Assembly (NCBI GenBank): GCA_002304345.1
Contig: NEUU01000002.1
Coordinates: forward strand, 1-64,000
DNA length: 64,000 nt
Reading direction: 5' to 3'
Origin: Verrucomicrobia bacterium Tous-C9LFEB
GTDB lineage: Bacteria > Verrucomicrobiota > Verrucomicrobiia > Methylacidiphilales > UBA1321
The position numbers were made by a program, and so were the translations under genes. A model generated the notes under the pieces. The model was not told the origin of the DNA. It saw only the letters and a list, made by a program, of their open reading frames with translations, and made no database searches. This document shows, piece after piece, positions 1 through 7,497 of the stretch. How positions within the stretch are numbered: the first letter of the stretch is position 1; each line of letters starts with the position of its first letter.

Positions 1-99
1 GAGGTAACCTCAACCAGTAGCGAGGAGTTCTGGTGAGAGTAGAAACTTACCCTCTGACATTACTTTCATTCCACGTCATCCTGAGCTTGTCGAAGGATC
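1..99. repeat. REPIN-like element, truncated by the window edge
   Basis: The sequence at 75-99 is the 25-base terminal motif found at both ends of the elements at 37341-37471 and 55141-55270. The bases before it (CATTACTTTCATTCCAC, and AGCGAGGAGTTCTGGT further left) match the interior of the 37 kb copy in inverse orientation. The second terminal motif would lie just left of base 1. The rest of 100-210 holds no recognisable gene. Confidence 0.7.
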
Positions 100-210
100 G
101 GTGGGGATGCTTCGAAAGACATCCTGCGATATTCGACATGGATCTGACCTTATTGAACTCTGGGAAAGTCACTCGTAGCGAAGCGTCATTGGGTCCAGCG
201 TCACGCGGGC

Positions 211-1554
211 TCAACCCTGCGCGCGCCAGTAGGCGTTTTCGGCGGTGAAGAAGGTGACGGTGTAGAGCTTGCTCCAGTCGAAGTGGGCCAGGGCTTCGGC
301 GAATTCGCCCCGGATGGAGTCGATGATCTCGGCGTCTTTCGAGAGGAAAATGACCCACGCGGCATAGAAGGAATCGCGCATGTGGTTGTTCTCGTAGATG
401 CGGCGCGGGGAGAGTTTCTTCCACGGGGTCCACTGGTTGCTGCCGACTTGAAAAGCCTCCTTGATCGTGGTCTGCGGTTTCCAGCCGGAGGCGGGTTCGC
501 TGAGGCTGCGCCAGTCAATATTGAAAGCGAGTTTGCCCGCCTCGGCTTCGTTGTATTGGTTCCAGAGTTTGAAGTGGGGCAGCGCGTTGGCGGCGTTGCG
601 CTTGAGGCCCTCGGCGAATTGCGCGCGCACGGCGGGATCTTCGTCGAGCTCCGACAGGGCGCGCAGCGCGGCCTGCGAGGAAGCGGAGGTCCAGATGGGG
701 GGATGCAGCGGGTAGTTCGGATTCTCTCCCGGCGCGACGTAGTGGGAGCCAGCCGCGCAGAGTTCGATGCGAGTGAGTTTGTCCGGCCCGCGCTTTTCGA
801 TTTTCTTCTGGTTGTAGAGATCGAGCCATTTCTTGTTGCGGGTGACCTCATAGGTGGCGCGAATGACGAAGAGGAGCCGGGCGTTGGCGTCGCAATGTGC
901 GCCGTCCCACGAACCGAATTTGCCGAAGCCGGGCGCTTCGCAGAGGAAACCCCACTGATTTTCCTCGAAGCCGAGGGCGATCTTTTCCACGAGGGCGGAG
1001 AGCCGCTGGCGCTCCGCGTCGTCGGGAATGCCGCTGGTGAGGTAACTCCACATGCCGTAGAACCACGGGTAGCTCTGGTCATCGGAACTGGCTCCGTAAT
1101 GGCTGACGCCGTCGGTGGCGAAACCGCGCGCGAGGAAGCCGGGGACCTTGCCGACGGAACCGAGTTTCTCCAGACCGCCCGCGAGTCGGCGCGCCTGCGC
1201 GGCGATTTCAGGTTCGCGCTTGAGCCGCCAGCGGGTGCAGAGGGCGTCCATGTAGGAGCCGCCAAACATGCTGCCGTTTTCAATCGGCGTCCACCAGCCG
1301 AGCGCGTTCGGCTTGTTGTCGCGGCAATCTTCCGGCGTGGGCAGGATCACCTTGCCCGCGTAGTCGGTGTAGTCGAGGAGCGTGCCATCCTCCGCGACGA
1401 AGCGGCGCCAGATTTCGCGGTGCGCTTTTTCCGCGCTTTCGTCCGCCGAGGAACCCGAACCGCCCGCCGCGCGCAGCCAATCGGGAGCCAACGCGCCGAG
1501 CAAGCCGCCCGCGCCCAAAAACAAAATCTGACGACGTGTAAAGTGAGGCATCAT
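211..1554 (-). CDS. Tat-exported protein, probable six-hairpin (alpha/alpha) glycosidase-like
   Basis: This is a 447-residue protein. The start at 1554 (Met-Met-Pro-His) is chosen because a twin-arginine signal follows at once: TRRQILFLGAGG with the Arg pair at residues 7-8, then a hydrophobic stretch and an Ala-rich cleavage region. Longer upstream reading gives no signal peptide. The mature part is rich in Trp, Tyr and Asp and has helix-pair patterning (LGWWTPIENGSMFGGSY, DDQSYPWFYGMWSYL) typical of six-hairpin carbohydrate-active enzymes. I do not recognise a specific GH family. It is divergent from the PEP-CTERM gene at 1894. A LacI-operator-like site (1690-1702) and a candidate promoter (1642-1670) lie upstream, so it probably belongs to the regulon of the LacI gene at 3434-4459. 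Substrate is unknown; the GH130 gene nearby suggests mannosides. Confidence 0.7.
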   Translation of the reverse strand: MMPHFTRRQILFLGAGGLLGALAPDWLRAAGGSGSSADESAEKAHREIWRRFVAEDGTLLDYTDYAGKVILPTPEDCRDNKPNALGWWTPIENGSMFGGSYMDALCTRWRLKREPEIAAQARRLAGGLEKLGSVGKVPGFLARGFATDGVSHYGASSDDQSYPWFYGMWSYLTSGIPDDAERQRLSALVEKIALGFEENQWGFLCEAPGFGKFGSWDGAHCDANARLLFVIRATYEVTRNKKWLDLYNQKKIEKRGPDKLTRIELCAAGSHYVAPGENPNYPLHPPIWTSASSQAALRALSELDEDPAVRAQFAEGLKRNAANALPHFKLWNQYNEAEAGKLAFNIDWRSLSEPASGWKPQTTIKEAFQVGSNQWTPWKKLSPRRIYENNHMRDSFYAAWVIFLSKDAEIIDSIRGEFAEALAHFDWSKLYTVTFFTAENAYWRAQG

Positions 1555-1641
1555 AAGAAGTGGAAAACCTTTGCTGAGGATTGAGGTTGCACGCTCTCGT
1601 CGAGCCTTTCGAGCCGGAAAGAAGCGATTGCCTGCGATGCA

Positions 1642-1670
1642 CTGTAACGCGGAAAGCGGGGTCAAGTCAA
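1642..1670 (-). promoter_or_regulatory. Candidate promoter for the Tat-exported protein
   Basis: On the minus strand TTGACT (1670-1665) is followed after 17 bases by TTACAG (1647-1642). The -35 is good, the -10 weak. The transcript would begin about 80 bases before the start at 1554. Confidence 0.35.
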
Positions 1671-1689
1671 CGCTGAATATGCACAGTTT

Positions 1690-1702
1690 CGTAACTGTTT
1701 CA
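1690..1702. promoter_or_regulatory. LacI-type operator, copy 1
   Basis: CGTAACTGTTTCA matches the perfect palindrome TGAAACTGTTTCA at 4466-4478 in 11 of 13 positions. It lies 20 bases upstream of the candidate -35 of the 211-1554 gene. Confidence 0.5.
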
Positions 1703-1811
1703 AAAATAATCTCGTAACATCTCATTTGGATTTTCGCCTCGTAAATAAGAGTAAATAGGAGCTTTTATTCGCAATCGACTGGGCTGCTTTTAGATTTTTA
1801 TTGAAAAAAAC

Positions 1812-1824
1812 TGAAACAGTTTAT
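1812..1824. promoter_or_regulatory. LacI-type operator, copy 2
   Basis: TGAAACAGTTTAT; its reverse complement matches TGAAACTGTTTCA in 11 of 13 positions. It lies 70 bases upstream of the PEP-CTERM start at 1894, in the AT-rich promoter region. Confidence 0.55.
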
Positions 1825-1893
1825 ATAGTGCACCTATCGATGGTGGTATTCGCACTGAAACGAGCAACCCAATCCACGCGGAGCAAGATCAAC

Positions 1894-2745
1894 ATGAAAA
1901 CGGCAACTCACTCTTCCTCGACTCTCAACCCTCGGCTGACGTCACGAACCGCGCAGGCGGTTTTGGCTTTGGCGGTTTGGGGTCTCACCTCCCTGACGGT
2001 TTCGCGGGCGGCGATTTACACGGAGGATTTCAATCACGCCACCTCGGGCGCGAATCAGGCGGTGTCGACGGAGGGTTGGTCGGCCTACATGGGGGCGGGT
2101 GCCACGAATGTCAGCACTGTGGGCGATCCGAACAGCGGCGACGCGATCGCCATTTCGGGCAGCAGCAGTTATCCGCCGTACGTCGGTTCACCCGCGACCT
2201 ACGGCGCGCTCTATGCCGCGAATCGCAACACGGTCAGTCTGGTCTCTGCAGCGGTGACCACTTTCACGAGCGCCACGGCATTGAATTTGACGGCGGGTAA
2301 TACGATTTCGTGGAACATGGGAAATTCCACGACGACGCCGTCCGTGCGATTGATGATCCAGCTCGGAGGTGATGGCTCGGTGGGCTCGGGTTCGTGGTAT
2401 GCGTCGAGCTTGTCCTTTAGCAATTCGAGCAACTTCGGCCTCTTCTCGGATTTCGCTAACGCCACGAGTGGCGTTTCGTACAGCTTGAATTTCTCCACGC
2501 TCGCGGCCGACTGGCGTTCCGTCACGCTGACTCCCGGCGCGGAACTTTCGCTCGGCAGCACGCTGGGCTCGAACCTGTCGAGCACGACGATCACGGGTAT
2601 CGGGTTCTACATGGTGAATGGGTCGACCCTCAATTCGAACATCCGCCTCGATAATCTCACCGTCGTGCCGGAGCCGACTTCCGTGGCGTTGGCCGTGGGA
2701 GCCCTCGGCATGCTGGCGTTTGTGGTGCGCCGCCGTCAAAGCTAG
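1894..2745 (+). CDS. PEP-CTERM sorting domain protein
   Basis: This is a 283-residue exported protein. The start at 1894 is preferred because GGAG lies 10 bases upstream and the reading then begins with a long signal peptide (hydrophobic VLALAVWGLTSLTV around residues 27-40). The body is Ser/Thr/Gly/Asn-rich beta structure without a recognised enzyme fold. The C-terminus has the exosortase sorting signal: VPEPTS, a hydrophobic segment, then Arg-Arg-Arg-Gln-Ser. Such proteins are cut and anchored or released by an exosortase in the outer envelope, so this one is probably a surface or matrix protein. Operator copy 2 upstream places it in the LacI regulon. The prepilin-like gene begins 44 bases downstream and may be co-transcribed. 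Confidence 0.85.
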   Translation: MKTATHSSSTLNPRLTSRTAQAVLALAVWGLTSLTVSRAAIYTEDFNHATSGANQAVSTEGWSAYMGAGATNVSTVGDPNSGDAIAISGSSSYPPYVGSPATYGALYAANRNTVSLVSAAVTTFTSATALNLTAGNTISWNMGNSTTTPSVRLMIQLGGDGSVGSGSWYASSLSFSNSSNFGLFSDFANATSGVSYSLNFSTLAADWRSVTLTPGAELSLGSTLGSNLSSTTITGIGFYMVNGSTLNSNIRLDNLTVVPEPTSVALAVGALGMLAFVVRRRQS

Positions 2746-2789
2746 TACTCGCATCCGGCGCGGCGCGCGCGATCTGAACTTCCCTTTCC

Positions 2790-3431
2790 ATGAAACGCTC
2801 CCCGACTGAGCGCTGGTGCTCCCTCGCCTTCTCGCTGGTGGAATTGCTGGTGACCGTCTCGATCATCGCGATCCTCGCCGCGCTGTGCCTGCCGTGGGCA
2901 AAGTCGTCCATCGCGCAGGCCCGCAGCATCAAATGCATGTCCAATCTCGCGCAGATCGGGAAGGCCATCGAGCTCTATGCGGGTGATAATAATCAGATGC
3001 TGCCGGCGGCGTACATCAGCGGCGACTCCACATCGATCCCGTGGATGTGGAAGTTGATTCCCTATCTGGGCATGGCGACGAACTCCATGGGCTACGCACC
3101 GCTGCCACGCGCGGCGGGAGTTTTTGTCTGTCCGGAATTCAAGCCCTCGGAAAATCGCGCGGTGTCCTACGTGATCAACGGCAACATGAATCCCCTGCTC
3201 GAAACGTACTGGAATTACCGCAAATTAATCGCGCCCGCGTCGCAGACATTCATGGTGGTGGAGTTCAACAAGAACACGGAACATTTCAACACCTACTCGG
3301 ACAAGGATGTGGCGCGGCGGCATCCGCACAAGTCGGCGAATTACCTCTTCATCGACGGCCATGTGGAGAATCTGAGCGAGTACATCGCGCCACGTCAGGA
3401 CCCGCGCTGGTTCAATCCAGGGCAGCAATAA
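2790..3431 (+). CDS. Prepilin-type N-terminal cleavage/methylation protein (type II pseudopilin-like)
   Basis: This 213-residue protein has the prepilin signature near its N-terminus: Ala13, then FSLVELLVTVSIIAILAAL with the key Glu at residue 18 (position +5 of the mature protein), followed by one long hydrophobic helix. After it comes SIKCMSNLAQIGKAIELYAGDN, and near the end LFIDGHVENL. This is the layout of the family abundant in Verrucomicrobiota and Planctomycetes (DUF1559-like, H-X9-DG tail). A prepilin peptidase would cut before Phe14. No secretion ATPase or secretin is nearby, so the protein probably acts with machinery encoded elsewhere. The gene ends 2 bases from the end of the convergent LacI gene. 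Confidence 0.85.
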   Translation: MKRSPTERWCSLAFSLVELLVTVSIIAILAALCLPWAKSSIAQARSIKCMSNLAQIGKAIELYAGDNNQMLPAAYISGDSTSIPWMWKLIPYLGMATNSMGYAPLPRAAGVFVCPEFKPSENRAVSYVINGNMNPLLETYWNYRKLIAPASQTFMVVEFNKNTEHFNTYSDKDVARRHPHKSANYLFIDGHVENLSEYIAPRQDPRWFNPGQQ

Positions 3432-3433
3432 AG

Positions 3434-4459
3434 CTAAGCCTGCGGCCGCGCGATGGTCGAGTGCCGGACGACGAGCGGGATGGGCAGCGTGATCGTATTG
3501 GGATCGCTGCGGGTGGGTGCGTAGCCCCCGTGATCCTGCTTCATTTGCGCGCAGAGCATCTTGACCGCTTCCACGCCCGAGGCGTAGACCGGCGTTTGCA
3601 TGGCGGTGAGCGCAGGCGAGGTCATGTCGAACGAATAGGCATTCTCAAACGCGATGACCGACACGTCGCGGGGAATATCAAGCCCCATGGCGCGCGTTTC
3701 CGCGAGAAAGCCGTTGGCGAGGTCCTCATTGCTGATGATGACGGCGGTGGGTCGTTCGCGCGGCTGGAGCAAACGCAACGCGGCGGAGCGACCGGACTCG
3801 GGCAACGAGTCGCGGAACTGGACGTGCTGCGCGTGGGATTCGAAACCAGCACCGCGCATGGTTTCCATAAAGCCACGGTGGATGTCGCGATGGCCGCGGT
3901 CGCTGATGTCGAAGGAAACCAGGGCGATATTGCGGTGGCCGAGCGCGAGGAGGTATTGGGTCGCGTCGATGCCCGCATGGTAATCGTCGAACAGGATCTG
4001 GTGCAGGCCGTCGTCCTGAAACTTGTGGCCCACCACGACGTGCGGCAATCCGATCAGGTTGATGTCGGAGGTGGGGAGATAAATGTCATTGAGCGAAATG
4101 AGGAAGCAGCCCGCCGCGCCTTCCTGCACGATGAGCTGGCGCAATTCGCGGTAGTTGCAATGCGCGGTGTCGAACGGACGCAGGACGAGATTGAAGCCCA
4201 TGCGAAACGCGCTGTCGGCCATGCCGCTGAGAATGCGCGTAACGTAACCGCTGTTGAGAATTCCTTGGGCCGACGGAATGAGCACGAGAAAACGGTTGCG
4301 CTCCATCGCCTTCCAGCGCGGTTGAAAATTCACTTCCTCCATCGCCTCGCGGATGCGGCGCGCGGTGTCGGTTTTCACCCCGGTGCGGCCATTGAGCACA
4401 CGCGAGACGGTGGCCGGGGACGTGCCTGCCGTGCGAGCGATATCATAGATGGTAGCCAT
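3434..4459 (-). CDS. LacI-family transcriptional regulator
   Basis: This is a 341-residue repressor-type regulator of normal family length. It begins with a textbook LacI helix-turn-helix (MATIYDIARTAGTSPATVSR, hinge VLNGRTGVKTDTARRI), which fixes the start at 4459. A periplasmic-binding-protein-like sugar-sensing domain follows (about residues 60-335), with VSVIAFENAYSFDMTSPALT near the end. A perfect 13-base palindrome lies 7 bases upstream of its own start codon, so it very likely represses itself. Related palindromes precede its neighbours at 211-1554, 1894 and 4629. The effector is probably a sugar released from the substrate of this locus; which sugar cannot be read from sequence. Confidence 0.95.
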   Translation of the reverse strand: MATIYDIARTAGTSPATVSRVLNGRTGVKTDTARRIREAMEEVNFQPRWKAMERNRFLVLIPSAQGILNSGYVTRILSGMADSAFRMGFNLVLRPFDTAHCNYRELRQLIVQEGAAGCFLISLNDIYLPTSDINLIGLPHVVVGHKFQDDGLHQILFDDYHAGIDATQYLLALGHRNIALVSFDISDRGHRDIHRGFMETMRGAGFESHAQHVQFRDSLPESGRSAALRLLQPRERPTAVIISNEDLANGFLAETRAMGLDIPRDVSVIAFENAYSFDMTSPALTAMQTPVYASGVEAVKMLCAQMKQDHGGYAPTRSDPNTITLPIPLVVRHSTIARPQA

Positions 4460-4465
4460 GCTTGA

Positions 4466-4478
4466 TGAAACTGTTTCA
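4466..4478. promoter_or_regulatory. LacI-type operator, copy 3 (perfect palindrome)
   Basis: TGAAACTGTTTCA, a perfect 13-base palindrome around a central T. It occupies the place where a ribosome binding site of the LacI gene would be (start at 4459), so binding would block both transcription and the translation start region. Confidence 0.7.
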
Positions 4479-4605
4479 AATCTAGGAGGAAACGCAAGGA
4501 AAAAGGAGCGGTCGTGATCCGTTTCTCATGGGCGTAGCACGGACAGGAGGGGCTTCCTTTGTGAATGACCTCATTACAATTTTGGAAATAACTATTGAAA
4601 TTACG

Positions 4606-4618
4606 TGAAACTGTTTTA
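4606..4618. promoter_or_regulatory. LacI-type operator, copy 4
   Basis: TGAAACTGTTTTA differs from the perfect palindrome at 4466-4478 in one position. It ends 10 bases before the start at 4629 and controls the entry into the 4629-7342 gene run. Confidence 0.65.
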
Positions 4619-4628
4619 AAATGACCCA

Positions 4629-5174
4629 ATGAAGGCCATTACCTTGCTCTTGGGCTTACTCTCCCTCACTGCGTTTTCTCTCCAAGCGGAACCGGTGGAA
4701 TGGGATTTCACGACGCTCAAACAGATCCCGCAAACGGTCTGGAAACACACCGACAACGACGCGAAGCTGACTGTCACGCGCGACAACGATATCCAGTCCC
4801 CCGCCGGAACGGGCGCGTTGAAAGCGGAAATCACCCAACCCGGCGTGCGCAAGAACGCGTACGACATCCAACTCAATTTCACGCAGAAACTGAAGATCAC
4901 GGACGGCAAACGCTACCGGATCACTTTCCTGTGGAAGGCGTCACGTCCCGCCAAGATTCTGACCGCGTGTTTCACGACCTCCGCGCCCTACACGCCGTAT
5001 GGCCAGCCGGATAAATTCACCAACGAGGTGGACGACACGTGGCGCGAGGAAACACTGGAATTTGTTGGCACAGGAATGGAGACCGCAACGTTGCGCGTGC
5101 CGGTCTTCGCACTGGGCACCCAGCCGGAAGGTCTGATCCTCTGGATCGCCAAACTGAAATTCGAAGAGCTCTGA
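4629..5174 (+). CDS. Secreted carbohydrate-binding-module-like protein
   Basis: This is a 181-residue protein with a clear signal peptide (MKAITLLLGLLSLTAFSLQA, cleavage near residue 20). The mature part reads as one beta-sandwich: it opens with VEWDFTTLKQIPQTVW, and in the middle has the pattern typical of carbohydrate-binding modules of the CBM4/9 type (KITDGKRYRITFLWKASRPA, DDTWREETLEFVGTG). There is no catalytic domain, so it probably binds glycan or supports the enzymes encoded next to it. It is the first gene of a co-directional run with the lipoprotein at 5203 (28-base gap) and the GH130 gene at 6344. Operator copy 4 lies directly upstream. The CBM assignment rests on pattern only. Confidence 0.65.
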   Translation: MKAITLLLGLLSLTAFSLQAEPVEWDFTTLKQIPQTVWKHTDNDAKLTVTRDNDIQSPAGTGALKAEITQPGVRKNAYDIQLNFTQKLKITDGKRYRITFLWKASRPAKILTACFTTSAPYTPYGQPDKFTNEVDDTWREETLEFVGTGMETATLRVPVFALGTQPEGLILWIAKLKFEEL

Positions 5175-5202
5175 TTTTCCACTCTCTCCTTTACTTCGCT
5201 TT

Positions 5203-6324
5203 ATGATGCCCCTCCGTCGTCTCGCCGTCCTATTCCTTGCGCTCGTGGCCCTCAGCGGTTGCGAGGGAAAACCCTCCGCGCCTGCCGCATCCGCTCCTCC
5301 CGCAACGCCAGTCCCCGAAAATACCGCGCCCACCCCGGCACCAGCTCCGGCTCCGGCCCCCGTCCCGACTCCGAAAACGGGCATGCAGGTGTGGGCACTG
5401 GTGCGCAATAGCGATCCGGCGGGCACACTGGAGAAGCTCGTCTCGCATCCGGCGATTGACGGCATCGTGTACTACACCGGCTTGATCCGCGTCGCTCCGG
5501 CGGAGGGACAATTCGACTGGAGCACCATCGACAAGGTGCTCGCCACCGCGCGCGCGGCGGGGAAGCCCGTGAAGCTGTGTATTTGCGGCGGACGTTGGAT
5601 TCCCGAATGGATCTACACCAAAGGCGCGAAGAAATTCGAGTGGAGCCACACCACGCAATGGGTCGACGCGGGCACGTCGAAAGCGGTTGCGCCGGAGCCG
5701 TGGGACCCGATTTATCTCGGCGCGATGAAAGCGGCCGCGCAATCGGCGGGGCAGCGTTACGCGAATGATCCGACGCTGGTGGAAGTGCAGATCACCGGGC
5801 CCGCGCTGGCGAATGGCCTGGAGATGAATTTGAACATCACCCCTGAGGAGGCGAAGGCGATGGGCTTCACACCGGAGCGACTCGCCACCGCGTGGAAGTC
5901 GATGGTGGACGCGTATGCGGACGCCTTCCCGACGAAGAAACTCTCCCTCGCGCTGCACAACATGGTGGCGGGAGAACGACGCGAGGACATCGCCCGTGAG
6001 GTGCGCGATTACGCGTTCAAGCGCGTCGGCAATCGGCTGGAACTGCTCGTCTGTTACGCCACGCACGCCGACTGGTTCAAGGCGGGCAACGCGGCCGTCG
6101 ACATCTGGGCGGAGGCGAACGGTAAGATCAACCTCGAATCGCAATTGATTGATATCTACAGCGCGAAAAAACAATCGCCCGACCTCGTCGCCACGGCAAT
6201 GCGCCAGTCGTACGCGCTCGGTGGTCGCACGATGGAACTCTTCTCCGCCGATCTGCTGAACGACACCTATCTCAACGCCGTGGCCGCCGCGCGCGAAGAA
6301 CTCACCCCGAAGTCGAATCCCTAA
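5203..6324 (+). CDS. Lipoprotein with TIM-barrel glycoside-hydrolase-like domain
   Basis: This is a 373-residue protein. A lipoprotein signal (LVALSGC, lipobox Cys about residue 20) is followed by a Pro/Ala-rich linker to about residue 58. The globular part begins MQVWALVRNSDPAGTLEKLV and contains DGIVYYTGLIRVAPAEGQFDW and KLCICGGRWIPEWIY, a pattern of barrel glycosidases in which strands alternate with helices (APAEGQFDW resembles the GxFdw turn of GH10/GH42-type barrels). I cannot point to a convincing catalytic Asn-Glu pair, so it may be a non-catalytic or unusual family. It lies between the CBM-like gene and GH130 (19-base gap) and is probably in the same transcript. Likely site: inner or outer membrane, facing the periplasm or outside. 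Confidence 0.6.
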   Translation: MMPLRRLAVLFLALVALSGCEGKPSAPAASAPPATPVPENTAPTPAPAPAPAPVPTPKTGMQVWALVRNSDPAGTLEKLVSHPAIDGIVYYTGLIRVAPAEGQFDWSTIDKVLATARAAGKPVKLCICGGRWIPEWIYTKGAKKFEWSHTTQWVDAGTSKAVAPEPWDPIYLGAMKAAAQSAGQRYANDPTLVEVQITGPALANGLEMNLNITPEEAKAMGFTPERLATAWKSMVDAYADAFPTKKLSLALHNMVAGERREDIAREVRDYAFKRVGNRLELLVCYATHADWFKAGNAAVDIWAEANGKINLESQLIDIYSAKKQSPDLVATAMRQSYALGGRTMELFSADLLNDTYLNAVAAAREELTPKSNP

Positions 6325-6343
6325 CCCCATCCCCTCCCCTTTT

Positions 6344-7342
6344 ATGACCACCCTCGTTACTCCCACTGTCCATTCCAAACCCGTCGCGACCCGCGGCGGA
6401 CTGAAACGCGTGCTCGTCAAGAGCCCGCACAATCCGGTCATCAAGCCGTCCGATTTCCCCGGCGACGTGATGTATGCCTTCAATCCCGGCGCGATCCGCT
6501 TCAACGGCGAATACCTTCTCATGGTCGACGCCGCAACGCTCGCGCAGCCGGTCACGCTCTGGATTGCCCGCAGCCAGGATGGCATCCACTTCACCGCCGA
6601 TCCGGAGCCGGTCAACTGGCCCGCGCCGCCGGAGGATCACGCGGAGGATTGCATCTACGATCCGCGCATCACCTTCATCGACGGCGAATACATCATCCTT
6701 TACGCGAGCAGCTCGGAAAGCGCCGGTGTGCGCGTGGGCATTGTGAAGACGAAGGATTTCCGCACGTTCGAGCGCGTCTCGATCGCGAGCGAACAGGGCA
6801 ACCGCAACGGAGCACTCTTCCCGGAAAAAATCAACGGCCTCTACGCGCGACTCGATCGTCCCTTCGGCGATCCGAATGACACGTGCGGCATGTGGGTCAG
6901 CTATTCGCCCGATCTCATTTATTGGGGCCGTTCGCGTCCCGTGATGAGCGCGCGTCCGGGCCTGTGGGACAGCTTGAAGGTCGGCGCGGGCGCGGTGCCG
7001 ATCAAGACGGACAAGGGTTGGCTGGAGATTTATCACGGCGTGACTTTCACCGGCGCGGGCCCGATCTATCGTCTCGGCGCGTGCATGCTCGACCTGAAAG
7101 ATCCGTCGAAGGTGATCGCCCGCGGCGAGGACACGATCCTGTGGCCCGAGCACGATTACGAGATGGTGGGTCGCGTGGGCAACGTGGTGTTCAGCTGCAA
7201 CGCAGTGCTCACCGATGAGGGAACCGTGCGAATTTACTACGGTGCCGCCGATACCTGCATCGGTCTCGCCGAAGGCAAACTCAGCGATCTCATCGACGCC
7301 TGTTACAAGAAGAATACGCTACGGATGCAGCCGGTGCGGTAG
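6344..7342 (+). CDS. Glycoside hydrolase family 130 (mannoside phosphorylase-like)
   Basis: This is a 332-residue, leaderless, hence cytoplasmic protein with the five-bladed beta-propeller pattern of GH130: GDVMYAFNPGAIRFNGEYLL near the start, DCIYDPRITFIDGEYIILYA in the middle, then GLWDSLKVGAGAVPIKTDKG and WLEIYHGV, and a C-terminal RIYYGAADTCIGLAEGKL. Characterised GH130 enzymes mostly phosphorolyse beta-1,4- or beta-1,2-linked mannosides (for example mannosylglucose) to mannose-1-phosphate; some are hydrolases. The exact specificity cannot be assigned here. As last gene of the 4629-7342 run, it would act on oligosaccharides after import. A 25-base inverted repeat follows the stop. Confidence 0.88.
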   Translation: MTTLVTPTVHSKPVATRGGLKRVLVKSPHNPVIKPSDFPGDVMYAFNPGAIRFNGEYLLMVDAATLAQPVTLWIARSQDGIHFTADPEPVNWPAPPEDHAEDCIYDPRITFIDGEYIILYASSSESAGVRVGIVKTKDFRTFERVSIASEQGNRNGALFPEKINGLYARLDRPFGDPNDTCGMWVSYSPDLIYWGRSRPVMSARPGLWDSLKVGAGAVPIKTDKGWLEIYHGVTFTGAGPIYRLGACMLDLKDPSKVIARGEDTILWPEHDYEMVGRVGNVVFSCNAVLTDEGTVRIYYGAADTCIGLAEGKLSDLIDACYKKNTLRMQPVR

Positions 7343-7352
7343 AGCCAAGTCC

Positions 7353-7435
7353 TTTGGAGTGCGGCGGCTTGCCGCCGTCAGGGTCATGAATCGAAAAGCA
7401 AAAGGCAAAGCGGCGGCAAGCCGCCGCACTCCAAA
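7353..7435. repeat. Perfect 25-bp inverted repeat, GC-rich
   Basis: The arms 7353-7377 and 7411-7435 are perfect reverse complements (TTTGGAGTGCGGCGGC...), with 33 bases between. Each arm itself folds (CGGCGGC TT GCCGCCG). It lies between the convergent GH130 and kup genes. It could act as a bidirectional terminator structure or be a mobile palindromic repeat; there is no T-run. Confidence 0.75.
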
Positions 7436-7497
7436 TCGTCGATCACCTCATCAAACTATTGAGAATCCTGCTCCTTGGGGAAGAATAGCGGCCTCGC

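Larger units (their letters stand above)
1555..1893. other. Divergent intergenic region of the carbohydrate locus
   Basis: These 339 bases separate two divergent genes and contain no gene I can support. They hold a minus-strand promoter candidate (1642-1670) and two operator-like palindromes (1690-1702 and 1812-1824) 122 bases apart. The segment 1680-1850 is clearly more AT-rich than the flanking genes. Confidence 0.6.

Noticed and set aside
3041-4465. A 474-codon plus-strand frame across the pseudopilin and LacI genes
   Set aside because: It covers two real genes with clear motifs in other frames and has none of its own.
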